In this document: positions 12,838-20,893 of the stretch, piece after piece
Layout: the number at the start of each line of letters is the position of its first letter
Position numbering within the stretch: position 1 is the first letter of the stretch
Assembly (NCBI GenBank): GCA_934597125.1
Contig: CAKTQM010000026.1
Span: forward strand, 1-23,571
Length of the DNA: 23,571 nucleotides
Direction: 5' to 3'
DNA from: an uncultured Oscillospiraceae bacterium
GTDB taxonomy: Bacteria; Bacillota; Clostridia; Oscillospirales; Oscillospiraceae
Notes under the pieces: generated by a model
Database searches by the model: none
Seen by the model: the letters and a program-made list of their open reading frames with translations, nothing else
What the model was told of the DNA's origin: nothing
Translations under genes and position numbers: made by a program

Positions 12838-14928
12838 TTACAGGATGGAGAAGTTGACTACCAGGCCGGCGAAGACGATGGAGACCATGCTCAGCAGCTT
12901 GATGAGGATGTTGATGGCGGGGCCGGCGGTATCCTTGAAGGGATCGCCCACGGTGTCGCCCACCACGCCGGCTTTGTGGCACTCGCTGCCCTTGCCGCCG
13001 AAGTTGCCGGCCTCGATATACTTCTTGGCGTTATCCCATGCGCCGCCGGCGTTAGCCATGTAAATGGCCATCAGGAAGCCGGTGACGGTGGCGCCGGCCA
13101 GCAGACCCACGACGCCCTTGAAGCCCAGGATCATACCCACCACGATGGGGGTAACCACGGCGATGACAGTGGGCAGCACCATTTCCTTCAGGCTGGCCTT
13201 GGTACACAGATCCACGCAGCGGGCGTAATCGGGATCGGCCTTGCCGTCCATGAGGCCCACGATCTCCTTGAACTGGCGGCGCACCTCGATCACCACGCTC
13301 TGGGCAGCGCGGCCCACGGAGTTCATGGTCAGGGCGGCGAAGACGAAGGGCAGGCAGGCACCGATGAACAGGCCCACCAGCACCACGGGGTTCATGAGGG
13401 AGAAGTCGTTGAAGGTAACATCAGCGGCGCCCACTTCCTTGACCTTTTCGATATAGGAGGCCATGAGGGCCAGGGCGGTCAGGGCGGCGGAGCCGATGGC
13501 GAAGCCCTTGCCGGTGGCGGCGGTGGTGTTGCCCAGGGAGTCCAGCGCGTCGGTGCGCTGACGGACTTCCGGCTCCAGACCGGCCATTTCGGCGATGCCG
13601 CCGGCGTTATCGGCCACGGGGCCGTAGGCGTCGGTAGCCAGGGTGATGCCCAGGGTGGAGAGCATACCTACGGCAGCCAGGGCGATGCCGTACAGGCCCA
13701 TGCCGGCGCTCTGGACGCCGCCGGACAGGAAGAAGGCCAGCAGGATGCAGACGGCCACGATGACGATGGGCAGCGCGGTGGACAGCATGCCCAGACCCAG
13801 ACCGCCGATGATGATGGTGGCGGCGCCGGTCTGGCTCTTGCTGCTGAGCTCCTGCGTGGGCTTATAGGTGTCGGAGGTGTAGTACTCGGTGGCTTTGCCG
13901 ATCAGCACGCCGGCCGCCAGACCGGACAGGATGGCTACGTACAGGCCCCAGTGCTCCAGACCCAGCAGCTTCCACACCAGGAAGAAGGAGATGATGGCGA
14001 TGAGGATGGCGGAGAGGTTGGTGCCGCGGGAGAGGGCCTTGAGCAGCGTGCGCTGGTCGGCGTTCTCCTCGGTCTTGACGAAGAAGGAGCCCACGATGGA
14101 GCAGATGATGCCCACGGCTGCCATAACCATGGGGATGGCCATGGCCTTGAAGGCCTGATCGGAGAAAGCGGCCACGCCCAGGGCGGAGGCGGAGATGATG
14201 GAGCCCACGTAGCTCTCATACAGGTCGGCGCCCATGCCGGCCACGTCGCCCACGTTGTCGCCCACGTTATCGGCGATGACGGCGGGGTTGCGGGGGTCAT
14301 CCTCGGGGATACCGGCCTCGACTTTACCCACCAGATCGGCGCCCACGTCGGCCGCTTTGGTGAAGATGCCGCCGCCCACGCGGGCAAACAGGGCCATGGA
14401 GCTGGCGCCCATGCCGAAGGTCAGCATGGCGCTGGTGATATTGCTGGCGTCCAGCTTGAAGACGAAGCGCAGCAGCATGAACCAGACGCTGATGTCCAGC
14501 AGGCCCAGACCCACCACGGTGAAGCCCATGACGGAGCCGGCGGAGAAGGCCACGCGCAGGCCGCGGTTCAAACCGTCGCGGCAGGCGTTGGCGGTGCGGC
14601 AGTTGGCCTTGGTGGCAATGCGCATGCCCACAAAGCCGCTGAGGCCGGAGAAGAAGCCGCCGGTCAGGAACGCGAAGGGCACGAACCAGGTCAGCAGACC
14701 GCAGGCGGCCATGATGCACAGCACCACGATCATGCAGGCGAAGAACACGCCCACCACGGTGTATTGACGTTTCAGATAGGCGTTGGCGCCCTCGCGGATG
14801 GAGCGGGAGATCTTGCTCATCAGGGGGGTGCCTTCGTCAAAGCTCAGCACCCGCTTGCCGGTGACGAATGCGAACACCAGCGCCAGGACTGCGCCCACGA
14901 ATGTGGCCAGAACCAGATATTTTTCCAT
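12838..14928 (-). CDS. hppA: Membrane-bound ion-translocating pyrophosphatase
   Basis: The protein has 696 residues and many membrane helices. It is a dimeric pump hydrolysing pyrophosphate to move H+ and/or Na+ out across the membrane. The substrate motif [11 protein letters not shown] is at 194-204, followed by the [19 protein letters not shown] acidic cluster (210-228) that binds Mg-pyrophosphate. The second conserved acidic region near the C-terminus contains [17 protein letters not shown]. In [10 protein letters not shown] (466-475), A470 and G473 are the residues of the K+-dependent subfamily; K+-independent enzymes carry Lys and Thr there. Whether it pumps Na+ or H+ cannot be decided by eye. 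ATG 14928 is preceded by AGAGGAAAA. Its ion gradient could drive the adjacent TRAP system (inference). Confidence 0.97.
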   Translation of the reverse strand: MEKYLVLATFVGAVLALVFAFVTGKRVLSFDEGTPLMSKISRSIREGANAYLKRQYTVVGVFFACMIVVLCIMAACGLLTWFVPFAFLTGGFFSGLSGFVGMRIATKANCRTANACRDGLNRGLRVAFSAGSVMGFTVVGLGLLDISVWFMLLRFVFKLDASNITSAMLTFGMGASSMALFARVGGGIFTKAADVGADLVGKVEAGIPEDDPRNPAVIADNVGDNVGDVAGMGADLYESYVGSIISASALGVAAFSDQAFKAMAIPMVMAAVGIICSIVGSFFVKTEENADQRTLLKALSRGTNLSAILIAIISFFLVWKLLGLEHWGLYVAILSGLAAGVLIGKATEYYTSDTYKPTQELSSKSQTGAATIIIGGLGLGMLSTALPIVIVAVCILLAFFLSGGVQSAGMGLYGIALAAVGMLSTLGITLATDAYGPVADNAGGIAEMAGLEPEVRQRTDALDSLGNTTAATGKGFAIGSAALTALALMASYIEKVKEVGAADVTFNDFSLMNPVVLVGLFIGACLPFVFAALTMNSVGRAAQSVVIEVRRQFKEIVGLMDGKADPDYARCVDLCTKASLKEMVLPTVIAVVTPIVVGMILGFKGVVGLLAGATVTGFLMAIYMANAGGAWDNAKKYIEAGNFGGKGSECHKAGVVGDTVGDPFKDTAGPAINILIKLLSMVSIVFAGLVVNFSIL

Positions 14929-14986
14929 AATGTGTTTTCCTCTTTCTTCCCCTTTCGGGGAAACTTTCTTTTTTGTTCCGTCCCTT

Positions 14987-15016
14987 ATTATAATAAAAAG
15001 TCACTTTTTTCGTCAA
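14987..15016 (-). promoter_or_regulatory. hppA promoter
   Basis: Minus strand TTGACG (15011-15016), 18-bp A/T-rich spacer, TATAAT (14987-14992). The leader is about 50 nt. Confidence 0.75.
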
Positions 15017-15094
15017 ATTTTCAAACTAATTTTCAGCGAAAAATAATTTTTATGTGATTTTTCCGTCATTTTCCACAAAAACATTTTTTCGTTT

Positions 15095-15119
15095 AACGGG
15101 GCGCAAAATCCCCGTTTTT
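15095..15119 (+). terminator. Possible terminator-like hairpin upstream of hppA
   Basis: AACGGGG (15095-15101), 8-nt loop and CCCCGTT (15110-15116) run into a T-tract on the plus strand. No plus-strand gene precedes it, so its role is unclear. Confidence 0.35.
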
Positions 15120-15397
15120 CACAGTTTTTGCAATACCATTTCAAATTTTTGTCAAAATTGTGTTGTTCTTGGTACATAAGCTGTGCTTAACCCTGCCATA
15201 AGAATATTTTTTCATGACGTTTTGGCGAAAAAACGGAATAAGAAATATCGTTTTCTTTTGTTTTTCCACCGCTCAAAGCGTTTTTCTTCAAATTTCTCCT
15301 GACAGTCTGTCTTTTGACACCCTTTGGCATTTTCCACAACGGGTTTGCGGCACTTTCCGGAAGGGTATGTCTGCCGCTTTAGCTTATAAGAGAGCGA

Positions 15398-15427
15398 AAT
15401 GCCCGCCGTCCGTAGACGGCGGGCATT
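15398..15427 (-). terminator. Hairpin ending the TAXI-TRAP operon
   Basis: AATGCCCGCCGTC-CGTA-GACGGCGGGCATT is a perfect 13-bp stem 20 bp after the TRAP permease stop. The T-tract on the minus strand is short (TTTCGCTCT). Confidence 0.65.
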
Positions 15428-15447
15428 CCGCTCAGAAAGGGAGATCA

Positions 15448-17433
15448 CTAAATGGTTACTTGAGCGCGCTTGGCAGACCAGTACTGCACCACCACGACGA
15501 TGGCTACCAGCGCCAGACCCACCACGTCGGTGAGGGTGCCGGGGATCATCATACCCAGACCGCCCACCACCAGCAGGAGGCGGAAGTACCAGGGCACCTT
15601 TTTGTACAGGTGGCCGTTGAGGGCTGCGGCGATGCCGAAGATACCCAGCAGGGCGCTGATGCATATTTGGGTCACTTCCCACCAGCCGGAGACGTTCTCA
15701 AACAGCAGGGCGGGGGAATAGGCGAAGATGTAGGGGACGATGAAGGCGGCAATCGCCAGCTTGGTGGCGTTGATACCGGTCTTCATGGGGTCGGACTTGG
15801 CGATGGCGGAGCCGGCGTAGGCGGCCAGGGCCACGGGGGGCGTGATATCCGCCACGATGCCGAAGTAGAACACGAAGAAGTGGGCGGCCACCACGGGAAT
15901 ACCCATTTTGATGAGGATGGGGGCGCAGGTGGAGGCCATGATGCAGTAGTTGGCGGTGGTGGGCACGCCCATGCCCAGGATGATGCAGCAGATCATGGTG
16001 AGCACCAGACCGATGATGGTGGCGTTGCCCGCCAGACCCACGATGCCGTTGATGAGGATGGAGGCAAGACCGGTGACGGTGATGCAGCCGGCGATCATAC
16101 CGGCCACGGCGCAGGCCACACCGACGGTGATGGCGCCGCGGGCACCGGCCTCCAGCGCCTCGAAGATCTTTTGGGGAGTCAGGCGCTCATCCTTATTCAG
16201 GAAGCCCACGATGACGGCCGCCAGAATGGAGGCGGCGGCGGAGAACTGCATGGTCTTGGCGCCGCTGGACACCAGCCACACCAGCAGGATCAGAGGCAGC
16301 AGCAGATAGCACTTGCGGCCCAGATCCTTCCAGGCGGGCATTTCCTCACGGGACAGGCCCTTCAGGCCCAGCTTCTTGGCCTCCAGATGGACGGCGATGA
16401 AGATGCCGGTGAAGTACAGCACGGCGGGCAGGATGGCCTTGACGGCCACAGTGGCATAGGGCAGGCCCATGTACTCCGCCATCAGGAAGGCGGCGGCGCC
16501 CATGATGGGGGGCATGATCTGACCGCCGGTGGAGGCGGCCGCCTCAACGGCGCCGGCGAACTCCGGCTTGTAGCCGGTCTTCTTCATCATGGGGATGGTG
16601 ACGGAGCCGGTGGTGACGGTGTTGCCCACGGAGGAGCCGGACACCATGCCGCACAGGGCGGAGGAGATGACCGCCACCTTGGCGGGGCCGCCGCTTGACC
16701 AGCCGGCGAGGCGGTTGGCGAAGCTGATGAAGAAATTGGCGATGCCGGTGCGCTCCAGGAACGCGCCGAAGATGATGAACAGGACGATGTAGGTATAGCA
16801 GACGTTGACGGGGGTGCCGATGACGCCGTTGGTGGTATAGAACAGCTTATAGATGATGTTCTTCAGGGCCTGATAGAAGTCGGCGTTCCAGCTGAGCTGG
16901 TTATAGAAGGTATAGACCAGCAGGACGCCCACCACGCACAGAATGGGCAGGCCCACGCAGCGGCGGCACAACTCCAGCAGGATCAGGATGCCCACCGCGC
17001 CGATAACCACGTGAATGGGCTCGATACGGGTAGCCAGCTTGATGAGAGCCATGGCGTTGAAGGCGAAGTACAGGAAGCAGCCTGTGCCCACCACCATCAG
17101 CACGATATCGTACCAGGGCATGAAATTGACCTTGATGTGACCCTTTTTGATGGGGTAGGTCAAAAAGCCGATGAAGACGATGCAGGCCAGGAACAGGCTG
17201 AGGCGGGTCTCCGGCAGGGCGGTAGACCACAGAGTCATGGCGATACAGTACAGGGAGAAGGCCGCCATCAGGCCGCCGGTGATCCAGCGGAGGGGGCCCT
17301 CCCAGATACGGGTGTTGGATTCGCGGTCATATTTGCGCATCACCGCGTCCAGATCGGCGGCCATATCCTCGCCGCCGGCGGCGGAGGTATCTACGGGGGT
17401 GGGCTCTTCTACCTTCTTTTTGAACAGTTTCAT
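15448..17433 (-). CDS. Fused TRAP transporter permease (DctQ-DctM type)
   Basis: The protein has 661 residues. After a soluble start of about 45 residues, the first helices (about 50-190) correspond to the small DctQ-like subunit fused to the large DctM-like subunit. DctM signatures are present: SGSSVGNTVTTGSVTIPMM near residue 265 and LGMGVPTTANYCIM near residue 485. This fused form is typical of TAXI-type TRAP systems, which use an ion gradient rather than ATP. ATG 17433 has AAGGAGATC upstream. The receptor gene lies 119 bp upstream on the same strand, with a hairpin between them. The substrate is unknown; C4-dicarboxylates, glutamate or other carboxylates are possibilities. Confidence 0.95.
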   Translation of the reverse strand: MKLFKKKVEEPTPVDTSAAGGEDMAADLDAVMRKYDRESNTRIWEGPLRWITGGLMAAFSLYCIAMTLWSTALPETRLSLFLACIVFIGFLTYPIKKGHIKVNFMPWYDIVLMVVGTGCFLYFAFNAMALIKLATRIEPIHVVIGAVGILILLELCRRCVGLPILCVVGVLLVYTFYNQLSWNADFYQALKNIIYKLFYTTNGVIGTPVNVCYTYIVLFIIFGAFLERTGIANFFISFANRLAGWSSGGPAKVAVISSALCGMVSGSSVGNTVTTGSVTIPMMKKTGYKPEFAGAVEAAASTGGQIMPPIMGAAAFLMAEYMGLPYATVAVKAILPAVLYFTGIFIAVHLEAKKLGLKGLSREEMPAWKDLGRKCYLLLPLILLVWLVSSGAKTMQFSAAASILAAVIVGFLNKDERLTPQKIFEALEAGARGAITVGVACAVAGMIAGCITVTGLASILINGIVGLAGNATIIGLVLTMICCIILGMGVPTTANYCIMASTCAPILIKMGIPVVAAHFFVFYFGIVADITPPVALAAYAGSAIAKSDPMKTGINATKLAIAAFIVPYIFAYSPALLFENVSGWWEVTQICISALLGIFGIAAALNGHLYKKVPWYFRLLLVVGGLGMMIPGTLTDVVGLALVAIVVVVQYWSAKRAQVTI

Positions 17434-17486
17434 AGTGGATCTCCTTGGTATGGTTTTGGAAAATGCTATGCCAAAGAACAGCGAGA

Positions 17487-17513
17487 ACTACGGCAGGACG
17501 GGCCTGCCGTAGT
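17487..17513 (-). other. Intercistronic hairpin between TAXI receptor and TRAP permease
   Basis: ACTACGGCAGG (17487-17497), 5-nt loop and CCTGCCGTAGT (17503-17513), with GAGA/TCTC extending the stem. No T-tract follows on the minus strand. It probably protects or attenuates so that the receptor is made in excess over the permease. Confidence 0.55.
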
Positions 17514-17552
17514 CTCGAGAAGCGGTTTTTGCGTTAACGCGCCGTTCAGGAT

Positions 17553-18545
17553 TTACTGGACGGTGAAGCCCTTCTCGGCGAAGTACTTGGCGGCGCCGGG
17601 ATGATAGGGCACGGAGGTGATGGAGGAGCCGAACTCCAGGCTCAGCTCGCCATACTTGGCGTGGCTGCTGACCAGATCGGCGGCGTTGTCAAAGATGTCG
17701 GCGGTCAGGGCATAGATGGCATCCTCGGACACGTCGTTGCGGGCCAGGATCACGGCGGCCACGGCCACGGTAGTCACATCCTCATCCAGACCGTAGACAT
17801 CCTTGGAGATGACAGTCTTGGTGTAGTAGTCGGAGGTCTCCAGCAGCTTGGCGATATGCTCGTCATCCAGGCTGACCAGATGCACGTCCTTGGTGGTTGC
17901 CAGGTCGGTGACAGCGGTGGTGGGGGCGCCGGCCACGATGAAGGCGGCGTCGATCTTGCCGTCCTTCAGGTCGTTGGCGCTGTCGCCAAAGGACTGATAG
18001 GTGGCGTTGATCTGGGTGAACTCGTCATTCTCGTTGACATCGCCCAGGCCGTAAGCGGTCAGGATATCCTTGGCGTTGAAGTACACGCCGGAACCGGCAG
18101 CGCCCACAGAGACCTTCTTACCGGCCAGATCCTCCACGGTCTTGATGGTGGGGTCGACGGTGACGATCTGCACCTGCTCCATGTACAGAGCGGCCACAGT
18201 GGAGAAGCAGTCCACCTTGCCGTGATCGGCAAAGATGTTGGTGCCGTTGTAGGCATAGGCCATAACATCGGACTGGCAGAAGGCCAGCTCGGCGTTGCCG
18301 TCCTGCAGCTCCTGCACGTTGGACTGGGAGCCGTTGCCCACCAGCCCCACCACGTCGATGCCGGCGTTGTTGGTGGCGTGCTGGGCGATGACGGAGCCGA
18401 AGGCGTAATAGGTGCCGGACTCGCCGCCGGTGACAAAGCGCAGCTTGGCCTTGGCGGTATCGCCGCCCTCGCCGTTGCTGCCGCCGCAGGCCACCAGGCT
18501 GAGAGCCATGGCCAGCGCCAGGATCAATGCAAAAAACTTTTTCAT
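17553..18545 (-). CDS. TAXI-family TRAP solute receptor lipoprotein
   Basis: The protein has 330 residues. The signal peptide ends in LVAC with C20, predicting a lipid-anchored extracytoplasmic receptor. The mature protein starts KLRFVTGGESGTYYAFGSVIAQH, the hallmark of the TAXI (TRAP-associated extracytoplasmic immunogenic) family, and ends with the typical YHPGAAKYFAEKG. DLKDGKIDAAFIVAGAPTTAVTDLA lies in the ligand-cleft region. I chose ATG 18545, with AGGAG upstream and the signal sequence at position 1; a longer frame from 18635 runs through the leader. It delivers its ligand to the fused permease encoded next. Confidence 0.95.
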   Translation of the reverse strand: MKKFFALILALAMALSLVACGGSNGEGGDTAKAKLRFVTGGESGTYYAFGSVIAQHATNNAGIDVVGLVGNGSQSNVQELQDGNAELAFCQSDVMAYAYNGTNIFADHGKVDCFSTVAALYMEQVQIVTVDPTIKTVEDLAGKKVSVGAAGSGVYFNAKDILTAYGLGDVNENDEFTQINATYQSFGDSANDLKDGKIDAAFIVAGAPTTAVTDLATTKDVHLVSLDDEHIAKLLETSDYYTKTVISKDVYGLDEDVTTVAVAAVILARNDVSEDAIYALTADIFDNAADLVSSHAKYGELSLEFGSSITSVPYHPGAAKYFAEKGFTVQ

Positions 18546-18606
18546 AATGTGATTCTCCTCGCTTTTCTGCTGCCGCCGGAGGCGGCAAAATTTACTCAAC
18601 GGACGT

Positions 18607-18635
18607 ATTATACTCCCATATTTGTTTTTTTGCAA
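18607..18635 (-). promoter_or_regulatory. Promoter of the TAXI-TRAP operon
   Basis: Minus strand TTGCAA (18630-18635), 17-bp spacer, TATAAT (18607-18612). A TTGACT lies 5 bp further upstream but would give a 22-bp spacer. Confidence 0.7.
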
Positions 18636-18815
18636 GTCAAAACGCGAAAAAATTCATTTTTATCCTGACGACTTTTTTACATCAGGGTGCGGTATGCAGC
18701 AAATCCTTGATTTCATCCTGTTCTGATCGGTGTTTTATTCATTATTCCCGGCGGTTATTCATGTTTTTCGTGTGGAGAATCTTTTGTGTTTGGTGTGATT
18801 CTTGCAAAATTTGCA

Positions 18816-18865
18816 GTAAAAAGGCGGCAAAGCTGCAAAACGTTGCGCTTTACAGCTTTGCCGCC
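18816..18865 (-). terminator. Terminator of pepD
   Basis: GGCGGCAAAGCTG (18853-18865 read on the minus strand), a 17-nt loop and CAGCTTTGCCGCC, then TTTTTAC on the minus strand. Confidence 0.85.
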
Positions 18866-18881
18866 GATAGGGCCGCGGGTC

Positions 18882-20330
18882 TTACTTGCTGCGTTTGAGA
18901 GCTTCGCACAGGAGGTCGTACATCCGCTCGGTAGAGGGGACGTTGAGACGCTCACGGACGGAGTGGACATCATGGAGCTCGGGGCCCATGGAGATGGCGT
19001 CCAGACCGGGGATCTTCTCGATCAGGAGGCCGCACTCCAGGCCGCCGTGGGTGGCCTCCACCACACCCTCCTTGCCGGTCAGGTCATGATAGGCGTCCAG
19101 CACCATATCACGGAAGGCGGAGTTGCGCTCGTACTGCCAGCCGGGGTACTTGCCCCGCTCGGTGACGGTGCCGCCGGCGAACTCCACGATGGCATGGACG
19201 CGCTGGGCCAGCATCTCCTTCTGGGAGGCGATGCTGGAGCGGATGGAGAAGGTGATGTGCAGGCCGTCCGCCTCCAGTTTCAGGACGCCCAGATTCAGAG
19301 AGGTCTGGGTCAGGCCGGGGAAGTCCACGCTCATGGCCTGCACGCCCTGAGGCAGGGCCAGCAGGGTGTGGAGCATGAGGTTGGTGGTAACTTCGCTGAT
19401 GGCGGAGGTGACGTCGGTCTTGGCGCAGGTGAGGGTGATGCCGTCGTCGCAGCCGGTGTACTCGTTTTTCAGGATGGCATCAAATTCCGCGACGAAGGCT
19501 TCGAAATTCGCCTCTTTGCCGGCGGGGATAGCCACGGCGGCGTCGCAGCGGGAGCAGATGACGTTGTCAAACTGGCCGCCGGAGACGGCTGCCAGACGCA
19601 GGCCGGGGAAGCGCTCCATGGCGCTGTAGAGCACGCGGCCCATCTGCTGGTTGGCGCTGGCGCGGCCCAGGTGAATATCCGCGCCGGAGTGGCCGCCCTG
19701 CAGGCCCGCCAGCGTGACGGAATAGCCCACCATGCCGCTGACCGGTTCCATGACGCCGGGCAGGTGGCAATCGGCCCGCATGCCGCCGGCGCAGGAGACG
19801 GTGAAGACGCCCTCGATCTCGGAGTCCAGATTCAGGAGCTTTTTGCCCTTCAAGTCAGAGCAGTCCAGGGCAAAGGCACCGTCCATGCCCACCTCTTCAT
19901 CCACGGTGAACACCGCCTCGATGGGGGGATGGGGCAGGGTATCATCCGCCAGAATCGCCAGGATCATGGCTACGGCAATGCCGTTGTCGCCGCCCAGAGA
20001 GGTCTTATCGGCCCAGATCCACTCACCGTCGGTCATGAGATCCAGCCCCTCGCGGGTCATGTCCTTGGTGCAGTCGTCTGTCTTGGCGCAGACCATGTCG
20101 ATGTGGCCCTGGAGAATGATGGGGGCGGCGTTTTCATAGCCGGGGGCCGCATCCTTCCAGATGATGACGTTGTTGCAGGGTTCCTGGCGGCAGCGCAGAC
20201 CCAGCTCTTTGGCAAAGCCCACGCACATGTCGCTGATGATCTTGGTATTGCCGCTGCCGTGGGGGACGGAGCAGAGCTTTTCAAAATAGTAAAATACCTT
20301 TTCAGGCTTCAAGCCGGATAAAACTGCCAT
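18882..20330 (-). CDS. pepD: Aminoacyl-histidine dipeptidase (PepD/carnosinase-like, M20C)
   Basis: The protein has 482 residues, the full family length. It is a cytosolic two-zinc dipeptidase of the M20 fold that splits X-His and related dipeptides. Zinc and catalytic residues are present: H76 and D78 in GHIDMV, D115 in SLGGDNG, the E145-E146 pair in DEEVGM, and D173-region LNLDSE. A late H is in ISMGPELHDVHS. The inserted lid/dimerisation domain (about 185-390) includes the GGHSGADIHLGRASANQ motif. ATG 20330 has GGGAGGTAAT just upstream. It follows the ABC operon on the same strand after a 32-bp palindrome, so it may be partly read through from it; I see no strong promoter of its own. Confidence 0.95.
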   Translation of the reverse strand: MAVLSGLKPEKVFYYFEKLCSVPHGSGNTKIISDMCVGFAKELGLRCRQEPCNNVIIWKDAAPGYENAAPIILQGHIDMVCAKTDDCTKDMTREGLDLMTDGEWIWADKTSLGGDNGIAVAMILAILADDTLPHPPIEAVFTVDEEVGMDGAFALDCSDLKGKKLLNLDSEIEGVFTVSCAGGMRADCHLPGVMEPVSGMVGYSVTLAGLQGGHSGADIHLGRASANQQMGRVLYSAMERFPGLRLAAVSGGQFDNVICSRCDAAVAIPAGKEANFEAFVAEFDAILKNEYTGCDDGITLTCAKTDVTSAISEVTTNLMLHTLLALPQGVQAMSVDFPGLTQTSLNLGVLKLEADGLHITFSIRSSIASQKEMLAQRVHAIVEFAGGTVTERGKYPGWQYERNSAFRDMVLDAYHDLTGKEGVVEATHGGLECGLLIEKIPGLDAISMGPELHDVHSVRERLNVPSTERMYDLLCEALKRSK

Positions 20331-20367
20331 GATATTACCTCCCTATTGGTATCAAATGACAAAGGCG

Positions 20368-20399
20368 GATACAGCCCATGCCGCGGCATGGGCTGTATC
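20368..20399. repeat. 32-bp perfect palindrome between the ABC operon and pepD
   Basis: Arms GATACAGCCCATGCCG and its exact complement meet without a loop. Transcribed from the ABC operon, it would fold into a strong hairpin 9 bp after the last gene, but the minus-strand tail (CGCCTTTGTC) is a poor T-tract. It is a weak terminator or a processing signal. Confidence 0.6.
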
Positions 20400-20407
20400 G
20401 GATCGGA

Positions 20408-20893
20408 TTACATATCGGGGATCGCGCTGTCGCCATCGCTGCCGGGGATCAGGTCGTCCTCGCCGCCGGGGGTCTCATCCACGGGTTCCTCGGTCACGAC
20501 CGGTACGAACTCGGTGAGGTATGCCTCCTGAGGCAGGCCGGCCAGATAGCCGGGGATGTTGATGATGACGCCGTCCAGATTCTTGGGGACGGGGATCTTA
20601 TAGGTCTGGGTCTCCTCGGCACCGTTCTTCTTTTCCATAACGGTCAGGGTGACGGTGAAGGTCTGGCCCAGGCAGGTGGTGGAGCCGCGCTCCTTGTCGT
20701 ACAGCTTCGTCAGCTCCTCATCGCCCACGGTGATAGTCACCTTATAGGGGGCCTTGTAGGTCTGGCCGCCGTACTCCAGGGTCTTGTTGTCCAGATAGAT
20801 GGTGTGGCCGCGGCCGATGATGCTCATGATGACGCCAATGACGATCAGCACCACAACGGCGGCGATCCGGATGATCCATTTACGTGTCTTCAT
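20408..20893 (-). CDS. Small membrane-anchored protein of unknown function in an ABC operon
   Basis: The protein has 161 residues. One helix at about 7-27 (IIRIAAVVVLIVIGVIMSIIG) is followed by an extracytoplasmic beta-rich part (HTIYLDNKTLEYGGQTYKA, DEELTKLYDKERGSTTCLGQTFTVTLTVMEK). The tail is acidic, proline/glycine-rich and disordered (EEPVDETPGGEDDLIPG). I do not recognise the function. The start overlaps the stop of permease 2 (ATGA) and a strong GAGGAGGG RBS lies upstream, so it is co-translated with the transporter. An accessory subunit or extracytoplasmic partner of the importer is the natural inference. Confidence 0.85.
   Translation of the reverse strand: MKTRKWIIRIAAVVVLIVIGVIMSIIGRGHTIYLDNKTLEYGGQTYKAPYKVTITVGDEELTKLYDKERGSTTCLGQTFTVTLTVMEKKNGAEETQTYKIPVPKNLDGVIINIPGYLAGLPQEAYLTEFVPVVTEEPVDETPGGEDDLIPGSDGDSAIPDM

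Larger units (their letters stand above)
14929..15447. other. AT-rich intergenic region upstream of hppA
   Basis: No supported gene. It is markedly AT-rich against the GC-rich coding background. It contains a leader hairpin (CCCC-TTTC-GGGG type, about 14949-14962), the hppA promoter, a hairpin at 15095-15119 and the TRAP terminator at 15398-15427. I see nothing clear between about 15120 and 15395. Confidence 0.65.
18546..18881. other. Intergenic region between pepD and the TAXI gene
   Basis: No gene is supported. It contains the TAXI leader with a GCCGCC-GGA-GGCGGC hairpin (18572-18586), the TAXI promoter, two TTATTCAT direct repeats (18735-18742, 18755-18762) and the pepD terminator. Confidence 0.65.

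Noticed and set aside
12694..15057. Plus-strand frame of 787 codons rich in His, Gly and Ala
   Set aside because: It is a mirror of the pyrophosphatase codon pattern, with no RBS or domain.
15214..16698. Plus-strand frame of 494 codons with GGHDG-type repeats
   Set aside because: Antisense shadow of the TRAP permease. The apparent repeats come from its glycine/valine codons.
18786..20321. Plus-strand frame of 511 codons
   Set aside because: Antisense of pepD. PepD has all catalytic motifs, so the plus-strand frame is not coding.
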